From Gammaproteobacteria bacterium (GTDB lineage: Bacteria > Pseudomonadota > Gammaproteobacteria > Pseudomonadales > Pseudohongiellaceae), in assembly GCA_008081045.1 (NCBI GenBank), contig VMDC01000001.1, positions 62,001 to 126,000 on the forward strand: a stretch of 64,000 nt of DNA. The letters are read 5' to 3'. Shown here piece after piece: positions 1 to 8,532 of the stretch. Below the pieces are notes generated by a model that had not been told where the DNA came from, did no database searches, and was given only the letters and a program-made list of their open reading frames with translations. The translations under genes and the position numbers were made by a program. Position 1 is the first letter of the stretch; each line of letters opens with the position of its first letter.

Positions 1-178
1 CTACGCCAAAACTGCCAAGTTCGGGTCCGGCATTCTCGGACTCGCCGCCAGCGCCGGCGCTTTGCGGGGTTGCAGCGGTGACTTGAGGGCTGGCCTCCGG
101 GGCGGGCGTGTCTTCAGAGCCGCAGGAAATCAGTAGTACACAGAAGATGGCTGCTAATACTTTTACAGGCGATGACAT
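1..178 (-). CDS. Lipoprotein of unknown function, N-terminal part (cut by window edge)
   Basis: An open frame runs leftward from an ATG at 178 to the window edge without a stop (59 codons visible). The start has a strong ribosome binding site: GGAGG reads on the minus strand a few bases upstream. Residues 1-18 form a hydrophobic signal ending in a lipobox Leu-Ile-Ser followed by Cys19, so the product should be lipidated in the envelope. After the Cys comes a low-complexity linker rich in Ala, Pro, Gly, Glu and Ser, typical of a tether before a folded domain. That domain lies outside the window, so the function cannot be given. The gene is divergent from the amidohydrolase at 478. Confidence 0.8.
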   Translation of the reverse strand, partial: MSSPVKVLAAIFCVLLISCGSEDTPAPEASPQVTAATPQSAGAGGESENAGPELGSFGV

Positions 179-332
179 GTTTTCCTCCAATCATCATTTG
201 TCGAGCGAGGCGGAAGTATACCCGAATCCCGGGGACAGTTGGCCCGGGTGCTCCCCGAACCTCCGCAACGTTGACGGTTCACTGCCACTGAGTGATTGAC
301 TGTGTCGAAGCGTTTACCTACCGCTGGTCTCG

Positions 333-400
333 CTTTATCAATAGTCTTACTTTATCAATGGTCTTACCTTATCAATGGTCCTACCTTATCAAAGGTCTTT
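333..400. repeat. 17-bp tandem repeat, four copies
   Basis: Four consecutive 17-bp units start at 333, 350, 367 and 384, each a variant of CTTTATCAATGGTCTTA. A weaker fifth copy may precede them. The repeat sits in the roughly 300-bp divergent gap between the lipoprotein (start 178) and the amidohydrolase (start 478), where I see no other feature. 17 bp is not a multiple of three and the unit is AT-rich, so a non-coding role (protein binding, promoter spacing or replication slippage) is more likely than a coding one. Confidence 0.85.
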
Positions 401-477
401 GATAACGATACACTGCCGCCTGATCAGAAGACGCGGCTACCAGAGTCATACGCAGGTTCAGAGCAGGAGGTTGACCC

Positions 478-3411
478 ATGACGCGAATTACCCGCATTTT
501 GGCGTATCAGATTGTTTCCACTGTGGCCGCAGTGACACTGTTCAGCAGTCTCACAGTTCAGTCCACGGCTCAGGAAACCTCGACGCCAAACGGCATTGCC
601 GATAATCGCGCCGGTGCGTACGCGCTGACGAACGCCCAGCTCTATCAGTCAGACGGCAGTTACCGTAACGGCAGCCTGTTAATCAGGAACGGTCGCATTG
701 TTTCAGTGCAGGACAATGAACGGGTTCCTGACGGCTTTTTTGCGATTGATCTGGGTGGGAAGTATCTGTATCCCGGTCTGATTGATATTTACACCGATTT
801 GGGCTTGCCTGAACTGGAGTCAGTCGACGGCAATGGTGCGGCAGAAAATCTGTTTCCTTCCAACGGCGCACTGAATGCCAACGATGCGATTCGCGCCAAC
901 TTCCGCGCCAGTACTGCTTACCGCACCGATGAAAATGCCGTGCGCAACTTTCGTGAACTGGGGTTTTCCACGGTGCTCAGCCATCGCGCGGACGGTATTG
1001 CCCGCGGCACATCTGCGCTGATTACGCTGGGTGACCAGAATGCGAATGAGGCCATTATTCTGCCTGATGTGGCAGCGCATTATTCACTGGATAAGGGCAG
1101 TTCGACTCAATCCATGCCAACCTCTCTGATGGGGTCATTCGCCCTGATCAGGCAGACCTTTCTGGATGCAGCCTGGTTCACGAAGCAGCAGCCGCGACCG
1201 TTTACTGATGACACGCTTGAAGCGTGGCAGGCGATTCAATCACTCCCCCAGATTATGGAAGTAGAAAACTGGCAGCAGGCGCTGACCGCAGACAAAGTTG
1301 GGGATGAATTCGATACCCAGTACATCCTGAAAACGGCCGGAGACAGTTACAAACGCGCCGATCTGATTGCGGCAACCAATGCTTCTCTGATCGTGCCCCT
1401 GAATTTCCCGGAAGCGCCTGAGGTGACTGATCCGATTGCGGCGGAAGATGTCTCTCTGGACGCGCTCAAGCATTGGGAGCTGGCACCGTTTAACGCGCGC
1501 CTGCTCGTCGAAGCCGGTATAGAGTTTGCGCTGACCAGTGGTGCCGATCCCGGCTTCTGGTCCGATTTGAGAAAGGCCGTGGCCAGCGGTCTGTCCGAGG
1601 CTGACGCCATCAATGCGCTGACCAGCGTACCGGCGGCGATGCTTGGCGCATCCGATCAGATCGGGTCTCTGCGGGAAAATGCACTGGCGAATTTTCTGAT
1701 TACCAACGGGCCGCTACTGGAGGAAGAAACGGTCCTGCTGGAAAACTGGATAGCGGGCGAGCGTTATCTGCTCAACGAAGATTTTGACAACCGGGCCGGT
1801 CGTTACCAGCTGAACGTCGGCTCTGAGAGCTACGAACTCTCTCTGACTGTTGACGGTGGCGAGCCCAGTGCAGAGCTGCTGTTGCCGGGTGAGCAGACCC
1901 GTCCGGTCAATCTGGAGCTGGGCCCTGATCTGATTACCCTCAATTTTGTCTACGATGAGGAAGGAAATCAGCTGCGCCTGACAGGCTGGTCGACCGAGCA
2001 GGGTTGGCAGGGTAATGCCTACACTCCGGCAGGAGAACTGGTGAGCTGGTCTCTCAGCCAGCGTGGTGCCCCGGAGTCAGCCAGGTCGGCGCGTAACGCG
2101 CCGGCCGCAGCGGATCTGCCAGCAGGTGTGTTATATCCGTTCACCGCGTATGGCAGGGAAACGCTGCCCAGACAGCAGGACTTCCTGATTCGGGGTGCGA
2201 CCGTCTGGACCAACGAGGCAGAGGGAATTGTTGTGACCGATGTGCTGGTCAGAGACGGCCGTATAGCGGAGGTGGGTGACAACCTGTCTGCCACGGGAGT
2301 TGAGGTGATTGACGGTGCCGGCAAACACCTCACCCCCGGCATTATTGATGAGCATTCGCATATCGCCCTGTTCAACATCAATGAAGGTCAGACGAACTCC
2401 AGCATGGTTCGCATGAAGGATGTGGTGGATTCAGAGAACATTAATATTTACCGGAACCTGGCCGGCGGGGTGGTGGCAGCACAATTACTGCATGGCTCGG
2501 CAAATCCCATCGGTGGACAGTCTGCAATCATCAAGATGCGGTGGGGGGAGCCCGCAAACGGGTTGCTGATTGAAGATGCTGCGGAGTTTATCAAGTTCGC
2601 ACTGGGCGAGAATGTCAAGCGCAGCCGCAACCCGGCTTCAGTGCGCTATCCGCAAACCCGAATGGGTGTGGAGCAGGTTTTTGTCAACGCATTCAGTCAG
2701 GCTCAGGAGTACGGAAAGACCTGGGAGGACTACAACAACCTGTCCCGCACACAGCAGCGCAATACGCTGCCGCCGAGACGCGATCTGGTTGATGAAGCCA
2801 TGTTGGAAGTCCTGAACAGCGAGCGCTTTGTGACCAGTCATTCCTATGTGCAGTCGGAAATCAACATGCTGATGAACGTGGCCGACAGCTTTGATTTCAA
2901 TATCAATACCTTCACTCACATCCTCGAAGGCTATAAGGTCGCCGACAAGATGGCGGCGCACGGTGCAGGGGGTTCCACCTTCGCCGACTGGTGGGCTTAT
3001 AAATGGGAGGTGCGGTATGCGATTCCCTACAACGCCGCTCTGATGCAGCAGGCCGGCGTTACGGTTGCGCTCAACTCGGATGATGCGGAGATGTCACGAC
3101 GCTTGAATCAGGAGGCCGCGAAAGCGGTGAAGTACGGAGGCGTGAGCGAAATAGATGCCCTGAAGATGGTCACTCTGAATCCGGCTATTCTGCTGCACCT
3201 TGATGACCGCATGGGCAGTATTCGTGCGGGCAAGGATGCAGACCTGGTCTTGTGGTCGGATCACCCGCTGTCAATTTATGCCGTGGCTGAGACTACCTGG
3301 GTGGAAGGCACTCCTTATTACGACAAGCAGGAAGATGCCCGACTGCGGGAACACATTGCTGCTGAGCGGGCAAGAATCATTGCCAAAATCACCCAGGGAG
3401 GAGCCATCTGA
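478..3411 (+). CDS. Exported double-domain amidohydrolase (977 aa)
   Basis: This is an amidohydrolase-superfamily protein with an N-terminal signal sequence (about residues 1-31, ending in an Ala-Gln-Glu region), so it should act in the periplasm. Two amidohydrolase modules are visible. The first (about 45-430) has the usual N-terminal beta-sandwich and a 'YPGLID' entry, but the metal motif reads Asp-Ile-Tyr-Thr-Asp instead of Asp-x-His-x-His, so it is probably not catalytic. The second (about 565-970) keeps His626-Ser-His628 in an 'IDEHSH' motif. It also has a late 'LNSDD' strand and the 'GSIRAGKDADLVLW' sandwich return typical of imidazolonepropionase-like enzymes. The substrate is unknown. 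The stop overlaps the next start by one base (TGATG), so the two genes are very probably translationally coupled. Confidence 0.85.
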   Translation: MTRITRILAYQIVSTVAAVTLFSSLTVQSTAQETSTPNGIADNRAGAYALTNAQLYQSDGSYRNGSLLIRNGRIVSVQDNERVPDGFFAIDLGGKYLYPGLIDIYTDLGLPELESVDGNGAAENLFPSNGALNANDAIRANFRASTAYRTDENAVRNFRELGFSTVLSHRADGIARGTSALITLGDQNANEAIILPDVAAHYSLDKGSSTQSMPTSLMGSFALIRQTFLDAAWFTKQQPRPFTDDTLEAWQAIQSLPQIMEVENWQQALTADKVGDEFDTQYILKTAGDSYKRADLIAATNASLIVPLNFPEAPEVTDPIAAEDVSLDALKHWELAPFNARLLVEAGIEFALTSGADPGFWSDLRKAVASGLSEADAINALTSVPAAMLGASDQIGSLRENALANFLITNGPLLEEETVLLENWIAGERYLLNEDFDNRAGRYQLNVGSESYELSLTVDGGEPSAELLLPGEQTRPVNLELGPDLITLNFVYDEEGNQLRLTGWSTEQGWQGNAYTPAGELVSWSLSQRGAPESARSARNAPAAADLPAGVLYPFTAYGRETLPRQQDFLIRGATVWTNEAEGIVVTDVLVRDGRIAEVGDNLSATGVEVIDGAGKHLTPGIIDEHSHIALFNINEGQTNSSMVRMKDVVDSENINIYRNLAGGVVAAQLLHGSANPIGGQSAIIKMRWGEPANGLLIEDAAEFIKFALGENVKRSRNPASVRYPQTRMGVEQVFVNAFSQAQEYGKTWEDYNNLSRTQQRNTLPPRRDLVDEAMLEVLNSERFVTSHSYVQSEINMLMNVADSFDFNINTFTHILEGYKVADKMAAHGAGGSTFADWWAYKWEVRYAIPYNAALMQQAGVTVALNSDDAEMSRRLNQEAAKAVKYGGVSEIDALKMVTLNPAILLHLDDRMGSIRAGKDADLVLWSDHPLSIYAVAETTWVEGTPYYDKQEDARLREHIAAERARIIAKITQGGAI

Positions 3412-4742
3412 TGAGAGGTTTTGATCAGGTCGCAGAGCGGCCCCGTAATTGGCTTGTGTGCTGTTGCCTGTTAGTCGGACTCAGTGTTGGCTCATCATTT
3501 GCGATTGTGCCGACGCCTGCGCCGGACCAGAGCGGGCCAATTGCCCTGACTGGTGCAGTCATTCACGACGGCAATGGCAACGTCATTGGTGATGGTGTCA
3601 TCACTTTTGATAATGGCATCATTACTGCGGTTGGCAGCACGTCTGACAGGATTGATCTGCAGAACCATGCAGTGTTCGATCTGCAGGGCCGGCATGTCTA
3701 TCCTGGATTTATTCTGCCTAACACCTCGCTGGGGCTGGTCGAGGTCAACAGCGTCAGAGCAACGCAGGATGTCGTGGAAGAGGGTGACATAAACGCCAGT
3801 GTGCGTTCTGCGATTGCCTATAATACCGATTCAGAAATCATTCCAGCCAATCGCTTCAACGGGATTCTCACGGCCCAGGTGGCGCCTCAGGGTGGTCTGC
3901 TTTCTGGCTCTTCCTCGGTGTTCAAGCTGGATGGCTGGAACTGGGAAGATGCTCTGCTCTCCGAAGACGTCGGGCTTCATCTGCATTGGCCCGGCATGCA
4001 GCGGCGACGCCGGAACCCCGAATCTGGCCAGTTTGAACGGGTGGCGAACGACAATTATCAGGGTCAGACACAGCTTTTACACACGCTGTTTCAGGATGCC
4101 GCGTCTTACACCGGTGAGCCGCTTAATCTGAACCTGGAGGCCATGCAGCCTCTACTTAACGGGAGTGCCAAGCTTTTCATTCATGCTGATGAAGCCAAGG
4201 AAATCATCAGTGCGGTTCGCTTTGCCCGCGGCTACGGTGTACAGGAAATTGTTCTGGTGGGCGGAGCAGATGCGATTCTGGTGCTCGACTTCTTACTGGC
4301 AGAGGACATTCCGGTGATCTATGAGCGTATTCATGAACTCCCTCTGCGTGAATGGAATGATGTGGATGCGCCGTTCAAGACCCCGTTTTTGCTGCATGAG
4401 GCCGGCATCAAGGTGGGGATTGGTGGAGGGGCGACCTCCATTGACCGCCAGCGCAATCTGCCCTTTTTCGCGGGAACTGCGGCCGCTTACGGTGTGGATC
4501 GCGAGACCGCTCTGTCGATGGTGACCCGGATCAACGCAGAAATTCTCGGCGTGCAGGACCGTGTCGGCACGCTTGAGGTGGGCAAGGACGCAACGCTGTT
4601 TATTTCGGAGGGCGATGCGCTTGATATGCGTACCAGTCAGGTTCTCGGCGCTTTTATTCAGGGCCGGGATATTGATTTGAATGGCACCCAGCAGCAGCTC
4701 TATGAGCGCTTTCGCGACAAGTATCAGAATCAGGTTGAATAG
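3411..4742 (+). CDS. Exported amidohydrolase-like protein lacking the metal motif (443 aa)
   Basis: This is the partner of the preceding gene, with coupled start and stop. It has an N-terminal hydrophobic signal (about residues 15-33, Cys-rich: WLVCCCLLVG). An amidohydrolase fold follows: an N-terminal sandwich ('AVIHDGNGNVI'), a 'YPGFI' entry, and a C-terminal 'GTLEVGKDATLFI' sandwich return. After PGFI, where Asp-x-His-x-His is expected, the sequence is Leu-Pro-Asn-Thr-Ser, so the first metal-binding pair is absent. It may be a non-catalytic partner or work with altered metal binding. Paired long and short amidohydrolases in one operon suggest a hetero-complex, which is inference. The substrate is unknown. 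Confidence 0.8.
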   Translation: MRGFDQVAERPRNWLVCCCLLVGLSVGSSFAIVPTPAPDQSGPIALTGAVIHDGNGNVIGDGVITFDNGIITAVGSTSDRIDLQNHAVFDLQGRHVYPGFILPNTSLGLVEVNSVRATQDVVEEGDINASVRSAIAYNTDSEIIPANRFNGILTAQVAPQGGLLSGSSSVFKLDGWNWEDALLSEDVGLHLHWPGMQRRRRNPESGQFERVANDNYQGQTQLLHTLFQDAASYTGEPLNLNLEAMQPLLNGSAKLFIHADEAKEIISAVRFARGYGVQEIVLVGGADAILVLDFLLAEDIPVIYERIHELPLREWNDVDAPFKTPFLLHEAGIKVGIGGGATSIDRQRNLPFFAGTAAAYGVDRETALSMVTRINAEILGVQDRVGTLEVGKDATLFISEGDALDMRTSQVLGAFIQGRDIDLNGTQQQLYERFRDKYQNQVE

Positions 4743-4799
4743 GAAGAGCCCCACAGGGGCAGTGTTGTCGTAGCAGTTTGCGACGAGGGAGCGACTCAC

Positions 4800-6029
4800 A
4801 TGGAAGAATTTTCGACTTTCGTCACCCACCTAGAGTGCAGCGAAACCGGTAAGCATTACCCGGCTGATCAGCTACACGGGCTTTCGGATGCCGGCAAGCC
4901 ACTGCTGGTCCGCTATGACCTTGACGGGCTTGGGAAAGCGGTGACAAAGCAGGACCTCAAGGCCCGCCTGCCTGAGTTGTGGCGCTACCGCGAGTTTTTG
5001 CCCGTGCGTCATTCGCAAAACGTGGTACGTCTGGGCGAATTGATGACCCCGCTGCTGCCGGCAACCAAAATTCAGCGGGAGTATCAGTGCGGTGAAATCC
5101 TGATTAAGGATGAAGGTCGTTTACCCACCGGCTCGTTCAAGGCCCGCGGGCTTACCATGGCGGTCTCCATGGCGAAAGAGTTGGGTGTCAGGGTCATGGC
5201 CATGCCGACTAATGGCAATGCGGGGGCCGCGCTGGCCGCCTACTGCTCGCGGGCGGATATCGAGACCTATGTGTTCTGTCCTGAAGACACGCCTGCAGTC
5301 AACGTTGAAGAAATCGCTTTTCAGGGTGCTAAAACATTTCTGGCGAACGGCTTTATCAACGATTGTGGTCGCATCGTTGGCGAAGGCAAAGACGCCGTTG
5401 GCTGGTTCGACGTCTCTACCCTGAAAGAGCCTTATCGAATTGAAGGCAAAAAGACCATGGGTCTGGAGTTAGCTGAACAGCTAGATTGGGAAGTACCAGA
5501 TGTAATTTTATACCCGACCGGGGGTGGAACCGGCTTGATCGGGATGTGGAAGGCCTTTAACGAGCTTGAGGCAATCGGTTGGATCGGCTCCAAGCGGCCT
5601 CGCATGGTGGCGGTGCAGGCTGAGGGTTGTGCGCCGATCGTGAAGGCCTATGACGAAGGCACTAAACATGCCGACCCGTGGCCCGATGCGCATACCATTG
5701 CGGCGGGCATTCGCGTACCGGCCGCGATCGGAGATTTTCTGATTCTCGAAGCCGTTCGCGACAGTGGGGGGTTTGCTGTTGCGGTTTCTGACGAGGCCAT
5801 CCGCGATGCGCACCAGTACTGCGCCCGGACTGAGGGCGTGCTGCTGTGTCCTGAGGGGGCGGCGACTCTGGCAGCGCTCAGACAGGAGCTCGGCTCCGGC
5901 AGAATCAAAGCAGATGAAAAGGTGGTGCTGTTTAACTGCGCGACGGGTTTAAAGTACCCGATGCCCGCTGACCCTCGTCGGATCGATCTCGGCGAAGCCA
6001 TTGATTACGACTTCATCCTCTCGGACTGA
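4800..6029 (+). CDS. thrC: Threonine synthase family PLP enzyme
   Basis: This fold-type II pyridoxal-phosphate enzyme (409 aa) is predicted to convert O-phosphohomoserine to threonine in the cytoplasm. The PLP lysine lies in 'PTGSFKARG' (about residue 118). The phosphate-binding glycine stretch is 'PTGGGTG' (about 240), and the asparagine motif 'TNGNAG' follows the lysine as expected. The N-terminal 60 residues, with a Cys-containing 'CSETGK' start and 'LWRYREFLPV', match the long bacterial/archaeal threonine synthase form rather than the E. coli ThrC form. A related beta-eliminating enzyme cannot be fully excluded. It lies 57 bp after the amidohydrolase pair and may be co-transcribed. Its stop abuts the convergent lipoprotein gene. 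Confidence 0.8.
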   Translation: MEEFSTFVTHLECSETGKHYPADQLHGLSDAGKPLLVRYDLDGLGKAVTKQDLKARLPELWRYREFLPVRHSQNVVRLGELMTPLLPATKIQREYQCGEILIKDEGRLPTGSFKARGLTMAVSMAKELGVRVMAMPTNGNAGAALAAYCSRADIETYVFCPEDTPAVNVEEIAFQGAKTFLANGFINDCGRIVGEGKDAVGWFDVSTLKEPYRIEGKKTMGLELAEQLDWEVPDVILYPTGGGTGLIGMWKAFNELEAIGWIGSKRPRMVAVQAEGCAPIVKAYDEGTKHADPWPDAHTIAAGIRVPAAIGDFLILEAVRDSGGFAVAVSDEAIRDAHQYCARTEGVLLCPEGAATLAALRQELGSGRIKADEKVVLFNCATGLKYPMPADPRRIDLGEAIDYDFILSD

Positions 6030-6305
6030 TCAGTTCAGCACCCTTCTCAGCTGCTGGCGGTGGAGAGACGATGTCGCATCAACGTCTACCTGAAGGCGGC
6101 ACACCCGTTTGGCAATGTAGGTGCCGACGGGTTTTTCCTGGCGGCATACAATCCGGTCCTCGGGCGCCACGCGCGCATTGTACTGTTCGACTTCAGCGTC
6201 AGTGGGCGTGAACTGCCCGCTGTCGCCTTTCGGCGGAGACACGGCGCAGGCCTGCCATCCCAGCAGGATTAAAAGAGGCATCATCATTCTGATCAAATTT
6301 TTCAC
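6030..6305 (-). CDS. Small lipoprotein of unknown function (91 aa)
   Basis: Residues 1-19 form a signal sequence ending in a lipobox before Cys20 (LLGWQAC), so the product is a predicted lipoprotein. The mature part is short and ends with a conserved-looking block: 'RIVCRQEKPVGTYIAKRVC' followed by a basic helix. The two cysteines about 18 residues apart could form a disulfide. I have seen this Cys-basic-Cys pattern in small gammaproteobacterial proteins of unknown function. The start is 3 bp after the stop of the upstream gene at 6309, so the two form an operon. The gene converges on thrC. Confidence 0.75.
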   Translation of the reverse strand: MKNLIRMMMPLLILLGWQACAVSPPKGDSGQFTPTDAEVEQYNARVAPEDRIVCRQEKPVGTYIAKRVCRLQVDVDATSSLHRQQLRRVLN

Positions 6306-6308
6306 GGA

Positions 6309-7616
6309 TCAACTTTCTCTGTTGGTGGGCAGCGCTTGCTGCGGCGCAAAATGATAGCGTAACTGGAGCCTGTCCATCTCGACAGGCATACCGTTCTTCA
6401 GGGGCGGTCTCAGTTGCAGCAGTGACATCTGATAGCGGACTTCGTCGTCCAGAGCGCTGTTTTGCGGCGTGAGTTCCAGCACGTCAACATTCCTGAGCCC
6501 GAACCCCAGTTTGATAATGCGTCGATTGTCCATGAGCGCAATGGGTGGTGTCGGCAGCAGGGTGAACTCGACCAGTGCACTGCCTGGCTGCGGCCCGTCG
6601 GCGCGGGCGACCTGCGCAGACGGCAGTTGCGCGCCGGGATAATTGGGGGTCCAGGCCCTGAACTGAATAGGCCCTTCTGCCAGCGCGGCCTCAAGCTCAC
6701 TAACGCTCGTGTACAGGACCGGCTCGGGCAACACCCGGGGCCGGCCAAAGAGCAGATCAAGCCGGTCGGTCGGCACGCCGATCGCACTGAGCTGTCGACT
6801 TGCTTCACCGTACAGCGTCATCGCTGCGGTTTCATGACCGAACAGCAGTTCCCAGTCTGCCTGATAGAGTACAGCGAGTGCTGACGCTTCTGTCGGGCTG
6901 TCTTCACTGGTGGACAGGATCAGCTGGATGCGGCGCAGTAAGTCCCTACCAATCCGGTAGCTGATACGCAAGGACTCGCTCTTCGCCAGAGTCCAGCCGT
7001 GATATGCCGTCGAGTCTCCTTGCGCAGTCACTTCATTAAGCAACGAGCGGCGTTTGATCAGGGAAACCTGGTAGTAATGCGCCAGAACCACATCATACAG
7101 CCAGGGCACCAGCTCAGGGTCTGTTTCCCCAAGGGTGGCCTCAATCGCGCTGATCGCGCGCCAGCTCAGATTCTTGGCCAGAATGAGATACCGGGTGCTG
7201 TTGGAATTGTCGGCATCGGCTGATGCTCGATAGAGCAGCTCACTGAGCTGTTTGGTGCCGCGCAGGTAATCATAGAAATCGCGCAGATAAATTTCGTCGT
7301 TGAGCCATTCAAAGTAGCTGAGCTGATCACCGGCCAGCTGCCATTTCTGCTGTGCCAGCAGCGCTTCGATCAGGTGCTCCAGAGCGGCGCGCTGTTGAGG
7401 CGCTCGGAGCCCGTAATTCACTTTGGCGACCTGCACGGCGTCAAGGAAGGTTTTTTCTGCTGCCCGGAAGTCCTTCGCCTCCATGTGCAGAAGACCACGG
7501 GCAATAAGCTGCTCAGAACGCCTTTGCTCATACACGCTGCTATACGGCAGCGCGCTGCCGGTTTCCTGTGCCAGGGCAGGGCAGCTCAGGGCCATAAAAA
7601 TAAGCAGACGAAGCAT
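6309..7616 (-). CDS. Exported helical-repeat (TPR-like) protein of unknown function
   Basis: This is a 435-aa protein with a clear cleavable signal (MLRLLIFMALSCPALA, then Gln-Glu). Residues 30-260 are a run of amphipathic helices. One TPR-like pair is readable near 30-70 ('AKDFRAAEKTFLDAVQVAK'), and others are too degenerate to delimit. The C-terminal third (about 300-435) looks beta-rich, with short Pro- and Val-rich strands. No catalytic motif is visible. It is the first gene of a two-gene operon with the small lipoprotein, which suggests a shared envelope role. I do not recognise a named family. Confidence 0.7.
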   Translation of the reverse strand: MLRLLIFMALSCPALAQETGSALPYSSVYEQRRSEQLIARGLLHMEAKDFRAAEKTFLDAVQVAKVNYGLRAPQQRAALEHLIEALLAQQKWQLAGDQLSYFEWLNDEIYLRDFYDYLRGTKQLSELLYRASADADNSNSTRYLILAKNLSWRAISAIEATLGETDPELVPWLYDVVLAHYYQVSLIKRRSLLNEVTAQGDSTAYHGWTLAKSESLRISYRIGRDLLRRIQLILSTSEDSPTEASALAVLYQADWELLFGHETAAMTLYGEASRQLSAIGVPTDRLDLLFGRPRVLPEPVLYTSVSELEAALAEGPIQFRAWTPNYPGAQLPSAQVARADGPQPGSALVEFTLLPTPPIALMDNRRIIKLGFGLRNVDVLELTPQNSALDDEVRYQMSLLQLRPPLKNGMPVEMDRLQLRYHFAPQQALPTNRES

Positions 7617-7682
7617 AGAGGAACGGTAACGGCTAACAACTCAATTCACAATAGCGGCAATCCCGGTGACCCGAAAACGCCG

Positions 7683-7712
7683 TTCACGCCGGTCGGCGAG
7701 TACCGCTATACT
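7683..7712 (+). promoter_or_regulatory. Possible sigma70 promoter for the glutathione transferase gene
   Basis: TTCACG (7683-7688) and TATACT (7707-7712) are separated by 18 bp. They lie about 65 bp upstream of the ATG at 7777, in the divergent gap after the 7616 start. The -10 is good and the -35 is partial. Confidence 0.4.
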
Positions 7713-7776
7713 CTGAGGACATGAACGCAGACCCACCGATGTCTGAAACGCATTTTACATAGACAAGGATCACAGC

Positions 7777-8430
7777 ATGTCCGACGCCGGAGTAAAGCGG
7801 GGGATAGATCTCTATACCTGGGCTACCCCGAATGGCCGTAAAGTCTCCATTATGCTTGAAGAGCTTGCCCTGCCCTATCGGGTGATGCCTGTGGACATTA
7901 CCCGTGGTCAACAGCACGCCCCGGAATTTCTGGCGATTAGCCCGAACAATAAGATTCCGGCGATCGTCGATCATGACGAGGGGGCGCAGCTCATGGAATC
8001 CGGTGCCATCCTGATGTACCTGGCCAGCAAATCGGGGCGTCTGATGAGTTCAGGCGGGTCCCTTTACTGGCGGCAGCTTGAGTGGCTGATGTTTCAGATG
8101 GGCAGCCTCGGGCCAATGCTGGGTCAGACCCATCATTTTGTAAAATTCAATGCAGGAAAGTCGGCCTATGCAGAGGACCGTTATCGGGCAGAGAACCGTC
8201 GTCTTTATCAGGTTCTTGATGCCCGGCTCGAAGGCCGTCAATTCATCTGCGGGGAGTACTCGGTCGCGGACATCGCGGCGTGGCCATGGATTTCCCGATT
8301 CGAATGGCAGGAGATGGACTTGCGGGAGTTTCCGCACTTGTTGGATTGGTACGTAAGAATTGCGCAGCGACCTGCCGTGCAGAGAGGCTATGCGGTCCCA
8401 CAGGATTTGCCGGTGCCGATGCCTGACTGA
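7777..8430 (+). CDS. yfcG: Glutathione S-transferase, Nu class (YfcG-like)
   Basis: This 217-aa cytoplasmic protein has a thioredoxin-fold N-terminal domain (about 7-88) and a helical C-terminal domain (about 95-210). The N-terminal active-site region 'TWATPNGRKVSIMLEE' carries the Thr-x-x-Thr-Pro-Asn signature of YfcG/YghU enzymes. Family members use glutathione or glutathione disulfide and often show disulfide-reductase activity. The 'SPNNKIPAI' cis-proline loop, the 'ESGAILMYLA' glutathione contact and the 'GLGPMLGQ..HF' stretch all match E. coli YfcG as I remember it. The gene is monocistronic and divergent from the exported helical protein. The physiological substrate is not evident. Confidence 0.88.
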   Translation: MSDAGVKRGIDLYTWATPNGRKVSIMLEELALPYRVMPVDITRGQQHAPEFLAISPNNKIPAIVDHDEGAQLMESGAILMYLASKSGRLMSSGGSLYWRQLEWLMFQMGSLGPMLGQTHHFVKFNAGKSAYAEDRYRAENRRLYQVLDARLEGRQFICGEYSVADIAAWPWISRFEWQEMDLREFPHLLDWYVRIAQRPAVQRGYAVPQDLPVPMPD

Positions 8431-8532
8431 GAGTGTCCCCGGGATGCATCTGCCCCGCGCGATTTACGGATTGCTAAAACAGGCCAAACTGACTAAGTTG
8501 AGTCGCTCTCTTCCAGTGATTAAGGAGTCACT

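Noticed and set aside
296-481. 61-codon plus-strand frame ending at the amidohydrolase start
   Set aside because: Most of it is read through the 17-bp tandem repeat, which shifts frame each unit; no ribosome binding site and biased composition.
2019-2381. Long antisense frames inside the amidohydrolase and other large genes
   Set aside because: They are reverse-strand shadows of strongly coding frames with no start context or domain content.
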